Shown piece by piece: positions 1 to 8,312 of a stretch of DNA of 64,000 bases (position 1 is its first letter; each line of letters opens with the position of its first letter). The notes under the pieces were generated by a model, which ran no database searches, was not told where the DNA came from, and saw only the letters and a program-made list of their open reading frames with translations. Source of the DNA: Fredinandcohnia humi (GTDB lineage: Bacteria > Bacillota > Bacilli > Bacillales > Bacillaceae_L); the NCBI RefSeq assembly GCF_001439915.1, contig NZ_LMBW01000008.1:4850-68849 (forward strand), written 5' to 3'. A program made the translations under genes and the position numbers.

Positions 1-144
1 TAGTTTCCTCTAAAAATCTGTGGCATCCGCCGGAGGCTTTGGGCCCACACGATGTGGGTCACTCAGACGTTGCCACAGGATGTGGCGCTCTTAGTCTGAG
101 TTCCTTAATTTCAGTCGAAGTTGAACCTTGACTGAATAAAGTTA
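1..144. repeat. Structured dispersed repeat, copy A (cut by window start)
   Basis: Right part of a repeat also found near 5.3-5.5 kb. Visible hairpins are CCCACA-CGA-TGTGGG, GCCACA-GGA-TGTGGC nested inside ACTCAGAC...GTCTGAGT, and TCAGTC...GACTGA. It ends with CTGAATAAAGTTA, and the last TTA is the reverse complement of the stop codon of the Nudix gene. No protein coding is seen. The left limit lies outside the window. Confidence 0.8.
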
Positions 145-600
145 ACTAGGATCTAATCGGTATGAAAGTAATTGAAAATCGGGTGTATATGTAAATGTTC
201 CGTAAATAACCCCGGAACCTTTTAATACGTAATCCAAAATATGATAATCACCAGGGGCCATTGGAAGGTTTGGTATATCCTTTATCTCCTGCCATTTCAG
301 GATTCCCTCTTCGGATTCATCAACATTTTCACCTTCAAAATCGGTTGCTAAAAAAGAAAACATCATCCATTCAGATGTTACCTTGTCGCCTTCTTTAATT
401 ATAAATGTAAAAATCCCTTTAATATCTGGATTTTTAAGATATAATCCCGTTTCCTCACGGTATTCACGGATACAGGAGTCGCGGATCGATTCACCTGGCT
501 CCATTTTTCCTCCAGGAGCAACCCACCATCCGCGGCGTGGCTTTTGTAAAAGCAATACTTTATTGTCTTTGCGTACTACGCAATTTGTAACTCTTTGCAC
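142..600 (-). CDS. yvcI: Nudix hydrolase, YvcI type
   Basis: Predicted cytosolic hydrolase of a nucleoside-diphosphate-X compound; the exact substrate cannot be told from sequence. The Nudix box occupies residues 31-53, with G31, E37, R45-E46, E49-E50 and G52 in canonical spacing. The GTG start is chosen because GAGGTGA stands seven bases upstream. In B. subtilis the orthologue follows trxB directly. Here trxB is almost 29 kb away, and the gene has acquired or kept its own sigma-A promoter. Its TAA stop lies in the last three bases of a structured repeat. The gene symbol rests on family similarity and backbone position. Confidence 0.85.
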   Translation of the reverse strand: MQRVTNCVVRKDNKVLLLQKPRRGWWVAPGGKMEPGESIRDSCIREYREETGLYLKNPDIKGIFTFIIKEGDKVTSEWMMFSFLATDFEGENVDESEEGILKWQEIKDIPNLPMAPGDYHILDYVLKGSGVIYGTFTYTPDFQLLSYRLDPS

Positions 601-662
601 GATCTTTCACCTCAAGTCGGTTTGCACGGTGCCTTTCCATTGTAAGCAATCTTATGGTTATT

Positions 663-691
663 ATTATACTATTTCTGACAGGTAGTCACAA
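663..691 (-). promoter_or_regulatory. Sigma-A promoter of the Nudix gene
   Basis: Read leftwards: -35 TTGTGA, a 17-base spacer, -10 TATAAT, about 63 bases before the GTG start. This would make the Nudix gene independent of the distant trxB. Confidence 0.6.
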
Positions 692-760
692 CGAACAAGA
701 TTTACATGTTTTTATTATGAAAGGTTTGGGCTTTTGAAAACAAAAAGGGGCAAAAAAAGG

Positions 761-785
761 GGGCACAGGGGATGTACCCGTGCCC
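761..785. repeat. Inverted repeat GGGCAC...GTGCCC
   Basis: The arms GGGCAC-A-GGG and CCC-GTGCCC surround a six-base loop, with a run of seven T on the right-to-left strand and of A on the other. It looks like a terminator for a leftward transcript, but no leftward gene ends here, so it may be a relic of the former gene order. Confidence 0.45.
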
Positions 786-1005
786 AAAAAAATCTATTTT
801 ATAAAAAGGGGGTCAATTACTACTCTTATAATACTCAATATATATTTCATCCGTGTTACAGGAGAGTTAAAACATAATTACGATTTCGAGGCTGTCCTTT
901 ACAAGGGCGAAATAATCGCGCGTGGGACTAGTTCTATTCCCGATTCTTTGTTCAAAAGCTTGAACTTTACGCATATATTTTAGTTACAGCTAAATGAGCG
1001 AAGGA
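786..1005. other. Intergenic stretch without a reliable gene
   Basis: A 67-codon GTG-started open frame runs through it, but it begins inside the hairpin, has no ribosome site and resembles nothing I know. No convincing sigma-54 or sigma-A promoter was found for the rightward aminotransferase gene that follows. Confidence 0.4.
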
Positions 1006-1013
1006 GGAATGAA

Positions 1014-2327
1014 ATGAACGAGAAATTGATGATACGCCAGGAATTGATGGAGCTTGACCAGAAACACTTTTTACATCCAACCTCACCGATTCAGCAACAG
1101 CAAGATCTGGGTCCTGCGTTTATTTTCACAAAAGGAGATGGTGTATTTCTTGAGGATGTGAATGGGAAACGTGTGCTTGATGGCATGTCCTCTTTATGGA
1201 ATGTCAATATTGGACACGGTCGGAAGGAATTGGGACAAGCGGCAATGGAGCAAATGAACAAACTCGCATTTAGTTCTTGCTTTGCGACATTTAGTAATGA
1301 ACCTGCAATTCGCTTGGCAGCAAAGCTTGCGGAAATTTCGCCAGGAAACTTATCGACTACTTTTTTTACATCAGGTGGCTCGGAAGCAAATGATACAGCA
1401 TATAAATTAGCCCGGCATTATTGGATTCTACGCGACAAGCCTCTGAAAAAGAAAATCATCTCTCGAAAAAGGTCCTATCATGGCGTTGCAATGGGCTCAA
1501 CGAGTGCAACTGGCTTGAAGCCATTCAGAGATTTTACTAATTCACTAGCTCCAGATTTTTATTATACGGATAATTTGTCGGCTGAGGATTTACGAAGAAC
1601 GATTGAGGCTGAGGGACCGGAAACGATTGCGGCATTTGTCGCAGAGCCAGTTCAAGGGTCGGGCGGTGTTCATATTGCACCAGATTGCTATTTTAAAGAA
1701 GTTCGGGAACTTTGCGATGAAAATAATATTTTATGGATTACCGATGAAGTGATAACCGGATTTGGTCGAACTGGTAAATACTTTGGAGTTGATCACTATG
1801 GGGTCGCGCCTGACATGATGTGTTTTGCCAAAGGGGTAACAAGTGGATATGCGCAATTAGGGGGAGTTGTCCTTTCTGAAGCTATTTTTGAAGATTTAAA
1901 GGAGCTTTCTACCGGAACACTTTTACACGGATATACGTACAGTGGCCATCCGATGGCTTGCGCAGTTGCGCTGAAAAATATAGAGATTGTAGAAAATGAG
2001 GGGTTAATTGAGAATTCCGCGAAAATGGGGGCCAAAATGCTTAATGGCTTTTCGTGGATTCAGAGTGAATCCAGTCTCGTCAGCCATGTACGTGCATTAG
2101 GGCTCATGGGCGCTGTTGAAATCAATATGCCGCAGCATGTAAAAGGACCTCTTGCGCCTAGAATTGTGAATGAGGCTGCTAAAATCGGCCTAATCTGCAG
2201 ATCTGTCGTATTTGATGGGATGGACACCCTCGTCTTTGCACCGCCACTATGCATTAAAAAAGAGGAAGTAGAGCTTATGATTGAAATGCTGCATCACGCT
2301 ATCTTTAGGGTTGAAAAGTGCGTGTAA
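1014..2327 (+). CDS. Class III aminotransferase, putrescine/diamine-pyruvate type
   Basis: PLP-dependent omega-transaminase of 437 aa, of the SpuC/omega-amino acid-pyruvate transaminase group. It is expected to move an amino group from putrescine or a related omega-amine to pyruvate, giving an aminoaldehyde. Fold-type I hallmarks: SGGSEAND near residue 124, SYHG near 154, DEVITGFGRTG near 244, and the Schiff-base lysine K273 in CFAKG. The ATG start has AAGGAGGA eight bases upstream. The gene faces away from the rest of the left part of the island and converges on the succinate-semialdehyde dehydrogenase gene across a shared terminator. BioA-like enzymes look similar, but the polyamine neighbourhood argues for diamine use. 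Confidence 0.85.
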   Translation: MNEKLMIRQELMELDQKHFLHPTSPIQQQQDLGPAFIFTKGDGVFLEDVNGKRVLDGMSSLWNVNIGHGRKELGQAAMEQMNKLAFSSCFATFSNEPAIRLAAKLAEISPGNLSTTFFTSGGSEANDTAYKLARHYWILRDKPLKKKIISRKRSYHGVAMGSTSATGLKPFRDFTNSLAPDFYYTDNLSAEDLRRTIEAEGPETIAAFVAEPVQGSGGVHIAPDCYFKEVRELCDENNILWITDEVITGFGRTGKYFGVDHYGVAPDMMCFAKGVTSGYAQLGGVVLSEAIFEDLKELSTGTLLHGYTYSGHPMACAVALKNIEIVENEGLIENSAKMGAKMLNGFSWIQSESSLVSHVRALGLMGAVEINMPQHVKGPLAPRIVNEAAKIGLICRSVVFDGMDTLVFAPPLCIKKEEVELMIEMLHHAIFRVEKCV

Positions 2328-2359
2328 AAAGGGGCACCACAAAAAAACGGGAAAAATAC

Positions 2360-2395
2360 AACCCTACTCTTTCTTGAGTAGGGCTGTTTTTATTT
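2360..2395. terminator. Bidirectional terminator
   Basis: An eight-base stem CCCTACTC/GAGTAGGG with a six-base loop is followed by TTTTTATTT rightwards and by TTGTATTTTT leftwards. It lies between two convergent genes. Confidence 0.85.
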
Positions 2396-3824
2396 AAAAT
2401 GCAATCGAGATATATTTAACTTCGATGTATTCATCAATTCCGTAGTGTCCGCCTTCTCTTCCAAGCCCGCTTTCTTTAAAGCCGCCGAATGGGGCTTGAG
2501 CCACAGATGGCAGTCCATCATTTAAACCAACAATCCCATACTCAAGCTGTTCACTAATGCGAATCGCTTTGCCGATATTTTCGGTAAACACATACGCAGC
2601 TAACCCATACGGAGAGTTGTTTGCCCGCTCAATTACCTCTTCTTCCGTTCTAAAGGTCGTAACAGGAGCTAATGGGCCAAATGTCTCCTCCTGCATACAA
2701 ATCATAGCATCTGAGACATTTGTAAGAACAGTAGGTTCATAGTAATACCCTTCACTACCTTCAATTCTATTTCCTCCATGAAGGATAGTTGCACCTTTTG
2801 AAACAGCATCCTCAATATGTTCAGTCACTTTTTCTAATGCTGCTTCATCAATTAATGGTCCAATATCTGTACCTTCCTCAAGACCGTCTCCAACCTTTAG
2901 CTGTGTAACGGCTTTTTGAAATTTCTCTTGAAAGACATCGCCAATAGACTCATGAACATAAATACGATTTGTGCAAATACACGTTTGACCAGCATTTCGG
3001 AATTTTGAGCCAATCACACCATCAACCGCTTTATCAAGATCAGCGTCATCCATCACAATAAATGGCGCGTGGCCTCCAAGCTCGAGGGAAATTTTTTTAA
3101 CTGTATCCGCAGCTCCCTTCATTAACACCTTTCCAATTTCAGTTGAGCCCGTAAACGTAATTTTTCGAACACGGCTATCTTCTAACCAAGCATCTCCAAT
3201 TGCCCTAGCATTGCCGGTAACGACATTAATAACACCTTTTGGAATACCTGCTTCACCTGCAAGTTCAGCAAGCCGTATCGCGGTTAGTGGTGTTTGAGAA
3301 GCAGGCTTAACGACAGCTGTGCAACCTGCTGCAAGTGCTGGACCAACCTTTCGTGTAATCATGGCAGCCGGAAAGTTCCATGGAGTGATTGCAGCAATGA
3401 CCCCTACTGGTTGCTTGTGAACTAAAATTCGTTTATTCGGATGGGATGCCGGAATTGTTTCACCATAAATTCTTTTTCCTTCTTCTGCATACCAAGAAAT
3501 AAAGCTGTTAGCATAGGCGATTTCACCAACTGCCTCTTTCAATGGCTTCCCTTGTTCCTGTGTCATTAATCGACCTAACTCCTCTTTATTTTCGTCAATT
3601 AATTGAAACCATTTCATGAGTAATTGACCCCGTTCGATTGCCGTTTTTTTAGACCACTCTTTAAAAGCAGTATGAGCGGCATCAACTGCTCTCTTCGCTT
3701 CGGCCATTCCCCCCTTTGGCACGGAAGCAATTACCTGATTCGTAGCTGGGTTGATTACTTCTATAGTTTCTTTTGTGTCGCTATCTACCTGTTCCCCGTT
3801 AATATACATAAAATGTGTCGGCAT
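2394..3824 (-). CDS. gabD: Succinate-semialdehyde dehydrogenase
   Basis: NAD(P)-dependent aldehyde dehydrogenase of 476 aa that oxidises succinate semialdehyde to succinate, the last step of GABA breakdown. The general base glutamate is in LELGGHAP and the nucleophile is C282 in GQTCICTNR. The PWNFPAAM and GSTEIG cofactor motifs are present, and its length is normal for GabD. The start has GGGGAGG eight bases upstream. It lies 21 bases after the GABA aminotransferase gene, so the two form a gabT-gabD operon read from the sigma-54 promoter in front of gabT. A second, similar enzyme is encoded at 20.4-21.8 kb. Confidence 0.93.
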   Translation of the reverse strand: MPTHFMYINGEQVDSDTKETIEVINPATNQVIASVPKGGMAEAKRAVDAAHTAFKEWSKKTAIERGQLLMKWFQLIDENKEELGRLMTQEQGKPLKEAVGEIAYANSFISWYAEEGKRIYGETIPASHPNKRILVHKQPVGVIAAITPWNFPAAMITRKVGPALAAGCTAVVKPASQTPLTAIRLAELAGEAGIPKGVINVVTGNARAIGDAWLEDSRVRKITFTGSTEIGKVLMKGAADTVKKISLELGGHAPFIVMDDADLDKAVDGVIGSKFRNAGQTCICTNRIYVHESIGDVFQEKFQKAVTQLKVGDGLEEGTDIGPLIDEAALEKVTEHIEDAVSKGATILHGGNRIEGSEGYYYEPTVLTNVSDAMICMQEETFGPLAPVTTFRTEEEVIERANNSPYGLAAYVFTENIGKAIRISEQLEYGIVGLNDGLPSVAQAPFGGFKESGLGREGGHYGIDEYIEVKYISIAF

Positions 3825-3845
3825 GAAAAATCCTCCCCCTTTGCT

Positions 3846-5201
3846 CTATCTCACTAGTAAGCTTCTACGTTGCTCAACTGTTTCTATGGATTGTTTTAAA
3901 ATTTCCAATCCCTCTTCTAACTGTTCATCGGTGATTACGATCGGCATTAGGAGACGGATGACATTTCCATAAACACCTGCACTTAATAAAAGCAGTCCAC
4001 GTTTATTTGCTTCCTGAATAATTTCATTTGTAAGCTTTTTAGATGGCATTTTTGTTTTTCGATCCTCAACAATTTCCATTGCACACATGGCACCAAGTCC
4101 ACGAATATCACCGATACATTCATAGCTTTCATACAACTGTTCAAATTTTTCCATAACCCTATTTCCAATTTTTTTAGCACGTTCATTAAGTTGCTCTTCT
4201 TCCATAATATCAAGTACTGCTAATGCCGCCCTGCAACCAAGCGGACTTCCACTATATGTACCACCTAGTTCACCAGGTTCAGATTGATCCATTATTTCTT
4301 TCCGGCCAATCACTCCACTAATTGGCACACCAGCACCTAATGATTTCGAAACGGTAATGAGGTCAGGCACGACACCAAAATGTTCCATCGCAAAATAACT
4401 TCCTGTTCTCGCAAATCCAGTTTGAATTTCATCAGCAATGAATAAAATACCGTATTCTTTACAAGCTTGATAGACTCCTTGAACGAAATGTTTGCCTGGT
4501 ATGATAAAACCGCCTTCACCCTGGATTGGCTCCATAACAACAGCTGCGATTGTTTCAGGGGCTACTTCGGTAATTAAAAAGTTTCGAAATTCCTCCACCA
4601 TATATTCTTCATACTGTTCAACCGTTAACCCTTGCGGACGACGATAGTGGTATGGATATGGAGCTTTATAAACCTCAGGTGCAAATGGTCCAAATTCAAA
4701 CTTATAAGGCTTTACCTTGCTCGTCATTGTCATTGTTAGTAATGTTCTACCATGGAAGCCCTTCGAAAACGAAACAATACCTTGTCTCTTCGTATATTTC
4801 CGTGCAATCTTAACAGCATTTTCAACTGCTTCTGCACCGCTATTTTGGAGTAATACCTTTTTTTCATGATTTCCGGGAGCAATTCGAGCTAGCCTTTCCG
4901 CAAGCTCAATATAAGCCTCGTACATCATAATATTAAAGCCTGTATGAATGAATTGATCGACCTGTTCGTGCAGTGCCTGCTTTACTTTAGGATGACAATG
5001 TCCCACATTAATTGTTCCAATCGCACCAACGAAATCAATAAATGTGTTTCCATCCACGTCTTTTATAAGAGCCCCTTCAGCGGACTGAGCAAAAAGGGGT
5101 GCTCCATAGCTTACTCCTTTTGGAACAGCCTTCTCTCTTCGTTCCATTAATTCCTTCGATTTATTTCCAGGTAGATTTGTTTTGATTGAAGCGTAACCCA
5201 T
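3846..5201 (-). CDS. gabT: 4-aminobutyrate aminotransferase
   Basis: PLP enzyme of 451 aa that converts GABA and 2-oxoglutarate to succinate semialdehyde and glutamate. It shows QNSGAEAVENAVK, GFHGRT, DEIQTGFARTG and the lysine K286 in SKSLGAGVP. It is the end point of the putrescine routes encoded nearby and the first gene of gabT-gabD. A -24/-12 promoter lies about 40 bases upstream, and the sigma-54 activator gene is the next gene on that side. Sigma-54 control of gab genes by a similar activator is known from the B. cereus group, which fits this layout. Confidence 0.92.
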   Translation of the reverse strand: MGYASIKTNLPGNKSKELMERREKAVPKGVSYGAPLFAQSAEGALIKDVDGNTFIDFVGAIGTINVGHCHPKVKQALHEQVDQFIHTGFNIMMYEAYIELAERLARIAPGNHEKKVLLQNSGAEAVENAVKIARKYTKRQGIVSFSKGFHGRTLLTMTMTSKVKPYKFEFGPFAPEVYKAPYPYHYRRPQGLTVEQYEEYMVEEFRNFLITEVAPETIAAVVMEPIQGEGGFIIPGKHFVQGVYQACKEYGILFIADEIQTGFARTGSYFAMEHFGVVPDLITVSKSLGAGVPISGVIGRKEIMDQSEPGELGGTYSGSPLGCRAALAVLDIMEEEQLNERAKKIGNRVMEKFEQLYESYECIGDIRGLGAMCAMEIVEDRKTKMPSKKLTNEIIQEANKRGLLLLSAGVYGNVIRLLMPIVITDEQLEEGLEILKQSIETVEQRRSLLVR

Positions 5202-5240
5202 ATTACATCATCCTTTCATAGACTTTGTAATATTCTTCAA

Positions 5241-5256
5241 TGCAATATTTATGCCA
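5241..5256 (-). promoter_or_regulatory. Sigma-54 promoter of gabT-gabD
   Basis: Read leftwards TGGCAT-AAATA-TTGCA, with GG and GC twelve bases apart. It is 40 bases before the gabT start. No activator palindrome was recognised upstream, where a structured repeat begins at once. Confidence 0.8.
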
Positions 5257-5266
5257 ATTTAAAAGG

Positions 5267-5520
5267 ATCAAATGCGCCTTGGCGTATTTGTGCCCAGATT
5301 TTTTTGAGTTAGCTCGAAAAATTTCCTTTGAAAATCTGTGGCATCCGCCGGAGGCTTTGGGCCCACACGATGTGGGTCACTCAGACGTTGCCACAGGAAG
5401 TGGCGTTCTTAGTCTGAGTTCCTTAATTTCAGTCAAGTTTGAACCCCGACTGAATTGAATACTCTATTTGCATTCACCCCCCACTTATATATGTAGGGGA
5501 CTTCTGCTGAATAAAGTTAA
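5267..5520. repeat. Structured dispersed repeat, copy B (full length)
   Basis: The most complete copy, with successive hairpins: CAAATGCGCC/GGCGTATTTG; a CAGATTTT...AAAATCTG stem enclosing TTTTTGAG-TTAG-CTCGAAAAA; CCCACA-CGA-TGTGGG; GCCAC-AGGAA-GTGGC within ACTCAGAC...GTCTGAGT; TCAGTC...GACTGA; and a CCCC...GGGG hairpin. It ends in GCTGAATAAAGTTA. It fills the gap between the gabT promoter and the end of the regulator gene. No open frame of note. Confidence 0.85.
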
Positions 5521-5521
5521 A

Positions 5522-5551
5522 AACTATTGATTCAGGAACGAACCAATAGTT
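5522..5551. terminator. Terminator after the sigma-54 activator gene
   Basis: Stem AACTATTG/CAATAGTT with a 14-base loop, followed leftwards by TTTTTAACTTT and rightwards by TTTTCTTT. It stands directly behind the regulator stop codon. Confidence 0.65.
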
Positions 5552-5557
5552 TTTTCT

Positions 5558-7693
5558 TTAGTACACATTTTCAATATTTCCATGCTGTTCTGCTAAAATT
5601 TTTTGATATTTCCTGCTAACAGAGGATTGGCTTATCCCGAGTGCTTTTGCAGCCTTGGTTGTCGTTTTGTATTGCTTTATGGCAAGTAAAATAAGCTGCT
5701 CCTCAACGGATTCTAATGCTTCCTGAAGCGGCAATATTTTCGTTACAATAGGTCTTGAATTCTTCATGTCTCTCCCTAAGACAAGGTATCGATTGACAAA
5801 CTCGGCATCTATGGCTTCTTCATCTGCAGATACAACGAGACGCTCTATCATATTTTGAAGTTCCCGAATATTCCCTGGCCATGAATGCACCTCTAATAGA
5901 TTCAAAGCGTCAGGTGTTAAATGATAGTTTTTATTATAGCGTTCATTCATTTGTTGGACGAAATGAAAGGCCAGCAATGGAATATCCTCTGGTCTCTCTC
6001 GTAATGGCGGAATATGGATTGGAATGACATTTAATCGATAAAATAAATCCTCCCTAAATTCCCGATTTTCGACCATTTTTTCAAGGTTTTTATTCGTAGC
6101 TGCAACAATTTGAACGTCTATTTTAATTGACTTTGTGCTTCCAATTGGGATTACCTCTTGCTCCTGCAGAACACGGAGTAATTTGACCTGTAAATGCAAC
6201 GGCATTTCGCCTATCTCATCAAGAAAAAGGACCCCACCATCTGCTTGCTTAAAATAACCTTCCTTGCCATTTCTTTCTGCGCCTGTAAAGGCACCCTTAC
6301 TATAGCCAAATAGTTCACTTTCAAGTAAGGTTTCCGGGATTGCTCCACAATTTAGCTTAAGAAATGGTTTTTTCGAACGTCTTCCTAATTGGTGAATAGC
6401 TTGTGCGATGACCTCTTTCCCAACGCCGGATTCCCCGTTTATCAAGACAGTTGAGGAAAAATCAGCAATCTTTTTAACCTGTGTCATGATTTCTTCCATT
6501 TTTGGACTACAATAAATAAGCTTTTTGTAAAATAAATCCTTCGTCTTCATATCATCCAATTCTCGCTTATACTGATTGGAGATTTCCTTCATATGACGAA
6601 GTTCTTTTTTAAGCTTTGTTGCTTCTGTAATATCTCGAGAGGCAATGATGATTCGAATAAGTTCACCGTTTTGATCAAATACTGGCTTTCCAACAGCCAG
6701 AATCCTTTTCCCTGCTTTCGTCTCTTGGACAACCGAAATTTTCTTTTTTTGCTCCAGAACTAATCTTGTAACCGAAGGTGTAAATAAACCTTTCTGTTCA
6801 AGTTCGATTATGTTTTTTCCTAGAAGGCTTTTTAATTCCACTCCCCAGAATTGAGAAATTTCTGTATCACTGAATCGAATCAATTCACCCTTCGCATTTA
6901 CCACTAAGATTTCATCATAAACACTAGAAAGGACTGCTTGCATATCATGGTTTAAATCCTTAATATATTCAATTTCATTTGCCATTTCTTCAACCATGGG
7001 TAGGTCTTGAACAATAATGACCATCCCATCAACCTGTTTCTCTGGAGTATAGATTGGACTGTAATCAACTAAAACACTCATTGTTGTCGTGATGTGAAGC
7101 TGATTTAATACGGTGGATCCTGTTCGAAATACGCTATCGATGTGTTCTTTTGCGAAGATTTTTTCTGCGGGTGTGTGTAGCACATTTTTTGTAGTCATTT
7201 TTATCATTTGTAGGGCCGATTCATTGTAGGAGACAATATTCCTTTCACGATCCACAACGAATATTCCCATTGGAATTGATGTTAGGATAACCTTCAATAA
7301 ATCAATATTCTGATTACCTTGGCGGAATAATTCTGCTAATAGATCTTCTCTCACTATGTATCCACTAATTTCCCCGGTGTCATCCTTTACCAGTGCAAAG
7401 GGTTCACCAATGATTTGAAAGATGACAGGCAGGGAAACCTTTTTAGTAAATTGCGAGATTTTCTCGATCGGGACTAATTTTTCCCTTATTATTTTTTCTT
7501 TGACTTTTGCATCCTCTCCTTCATTTGATGGAAATATCTTCATCGGGACATAGCCAATGATTTTTTGTTGATTCCTAATAAAAAGGTAGGGTTCTTGAGT
7601 TTTGCCTAAACGAAACGACTCAAGCTCTTCTTCAAGTGATTCGATATCAATTACTACCAACGGTTTAATCATTTTTTGATCAATTGAAAACAT
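5558..7693 (-). CDS. Sigma-54-dependent activator with CBS-like and PAS domains
   Basis: Bacterial enhancer-binding protein, 711 aa. Residues 1-135 resemble a CBS-type sensor. Two PAS-like domains follow (about 140-245 and 255-370), then a short coiled coil and the AAA+ domain (about 405-635). The AAA+ domain has Walker A GESGVGKE near 417, the sigma-54 contact GAFTGA near 467 and Walker B VLFLDEIGE near 487. A Fis-type HTH ends the protein (about 678-700). Related to GabR/RocR-like activators. It is the only such regulator in the window, and ten -24/-12 promoters surround it, so it very likely controls the whole polyamine/GABA island. It may bind the TATKCA-N4-TGMATA palindromes; that is inference. 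The inducing ligand is unknown. Confidence 0.92.
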   Translation of the reverse strand: MFSIDQKMIKPLVVIDIESLEEELESFRLGKTQEPYLFIRNQQKIIGYVPMKIFPSNEGEDAKVKEKIIREKLVPIEKISQFTKKVSLPVIFQIIGEPFALVKDDTGEISGYIVREDLLAELFRQGNQNIDLLKVILTSIPMGIFVVDRERNIVSYNESALQMIKMTTKNVLHTPAEKIFAKEHIDSVFRTGSTVLNQLHITTTMSVLVDYSPIYTPEKQVDGMVIIVQDLPMVEEMANEIEYIKDLNHDMQAVLSSVYDEILVVNAKGELIRFSDTEISQFWGVELKSLLGKNIIELEQKGLFTPSVTRLVLEQKKKISVVQETKAGKRILAVGKPVFDQNGELIRIIIASRDITEATKLKKELRHMKEISNQYKRELDDMKTKDLFYKKLIYCSPKMEEIMTQVKKIADFSSTVLINGESGVGKEVIAQAIHQLGRRSKKPFLKLNCGAIPETLLESELFGYSKGAFTGAERNGKEGYFKQADGGVLFLDEIGEMPLHLQVKLLRVLQEQEVIPIGSTKSIKIDVQIVAATNKNLEKMVENREFREDLFYRLNVIPIHIPPLRERPEDIPLLAFHFVQQMNERYNKNYHLTPDALNLLEVHSWPGNIRELQNMIERLVVSADEEAIDAEFVNRYLVLGRDMKNSRPIVTKILPLQEALESVEEQLILLAIKQYKTTTKAAKALGISQSSVSRKYQKILAEQHGNIENVY

Positions 7694-7725
7694 GAACGAC
7701 TGTCCCCCTTTTTTTACATGACACC

Positions 7726-7734
7726 ATTATACCA
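7726..7734 (-). promoter_or_regulatory. Extended -10 promoter of the activator gene
   Basis: Read leftwards, TGGTATAAT gives an extended -10 element about 33 bases before the ATG. No good -35 is seen. This would make the activator itself a vegetative (sigma-A) gene. Confidence 0.5.
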
Positions 7735-7794
7735 CCAAGTATAAAGAATTTTTAAATAAATCTAAAAATAAAAAAAAGAGAAGAATAAATCTTC

Positions 7795-8043
7795 TCAATG
7801 AGACCCAATGTATGAATCGTCTTTTACATAAGTGAGGACCATTCCCGGAATAACCTCATCCCCTTCCTGGACTTCGATTGATTGAACACTCCCTCTGATC
7901 CCAACCGTGATCACCCTATCCTCTCCATTTAAGGTTTGAATCACAAAGAGTGGTTCCCACTCACTTATTTTCTCTTTTTCTTTTATGATGACTTCTTTAA
8001 TAATTCCATGGTAGGGGCTCGTTATTATTTCGTCATGCTCCAC
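7795..8043 (-). CDS. Small lipoyl/biotinyl-like domain protein without the target lysine
   Basis: 82 aa. Two half-motifs typical of the barrel-sandwich hybrid fold are visible, SPYHGIIKEVIIKEKEKISEWEPLFVI (residues 9-35, shown by its key Gly, Val and Pro positions) and VGIRGSVQSIEVQEGDEV near 47-64. The hairpin that in true carriers bears a modified lysine (MKM or DKA) is not seen. It may therefore be a structural or ligand-sensing relative and not a swinging-arm carrier. GTG start with AGGAGGTGG seven bases upstream. It has its own sigma-54 promoter and diverges from the agmatine deiminase gene, so it belongs to the regulon. Function unknown. Confidence 0.75.
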   Translation of the reverse strand: MEHDEIITSPYHGIIKEVIIKEKEKISEWEPLFVIQTLNGEDRVITVGIRGSVQSIEVQEGDEVIPGMVLTYVKDDSYIGSH

Positions 8044-8073
8044 TTATCCACCTCCTTCTTTTAGAGGTTTAGT

Positions 8074-8089
8074 TGCAAATTATGTGCCA
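8074..8089 (-). promoter_or_regulatory. Sigma-54 promoter of the lipoyl-like gene
   Basis: Read leftwards TGGCAC-ATAAT-TTGCA, a full match to the -24/-12 consensus, 31 bases before the GTG start. Confidence 0.88.
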
Positions 8090-8141
8090 ATTCAAATTGC
8101 TTCCTTCTCGCTTTCTAGTGGTATTCATGGAAAAGTACATC

Positions 8142-8176
8142 TATTCATTGATGCATAGTTTATTCACTTTTTCATA
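8142..8176. promoter_or_regulatory. Putative activator binding region (UAS) between divergent promoters
   Basis: Two 16-bp dyads, TATTCA-TTGA-TGCATA and TATTCA-CTTT-TTCATA, with 19 bp between centres. They lie about 55 bp from the leftward and 45 bp from the rightward sigma-54 promoter. The same pair with the same spacing occurs near 13.4 and 23.4 kb. Confidence 0.7.
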
Positions 8177-8218
8177 GCTTCCTATTTTTTCTTTTCACTC
8201 AATTGAAAGACACAAGTT

Positions 8219-8233
8219 GGTATGAATTTTGCA
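8219..8233 (+). promoter_or_regulatory. Sigma-54 promoter of aguA-aguB
   Basis: TTGGTAT-GAATT-TTGCA, with GG and GC twelve bases apart. It lies about 80 bases before the preferred aguA start. It also overlaps the longest possible open frame, which argues against the far-upstream start. Confidence 0.82.
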
Positions 8234-8312
8234 TCACTCTAAGATAAAGATTTCAAATGGAGGCGATTATTTGAAAAATATAAGCAACCACAAGTTTACT
8301 GGAGGAAATGCA

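Noticed and set aside
780-983. 67-codon open frame before the first aminotransferase gene
   Set aside because: It starts with GTG inside a hairpin, has no ribosome site, and its translation shows no recognisable domain.
1-5520. Insertion sequence bounded by repeat copies A and B
   Set aside because: The two copies are in direct orientation, but no transposase, terminal inverted repeat or target duplication is visible; the copies look like independent members of a structured family.
8229-8312. Upstream extension of agmatine deiminase
   Set aside because: The extension begins within the sigma-54 promoter; the ATG at 8313 has a good ribosome site and matches the family N-terminus.
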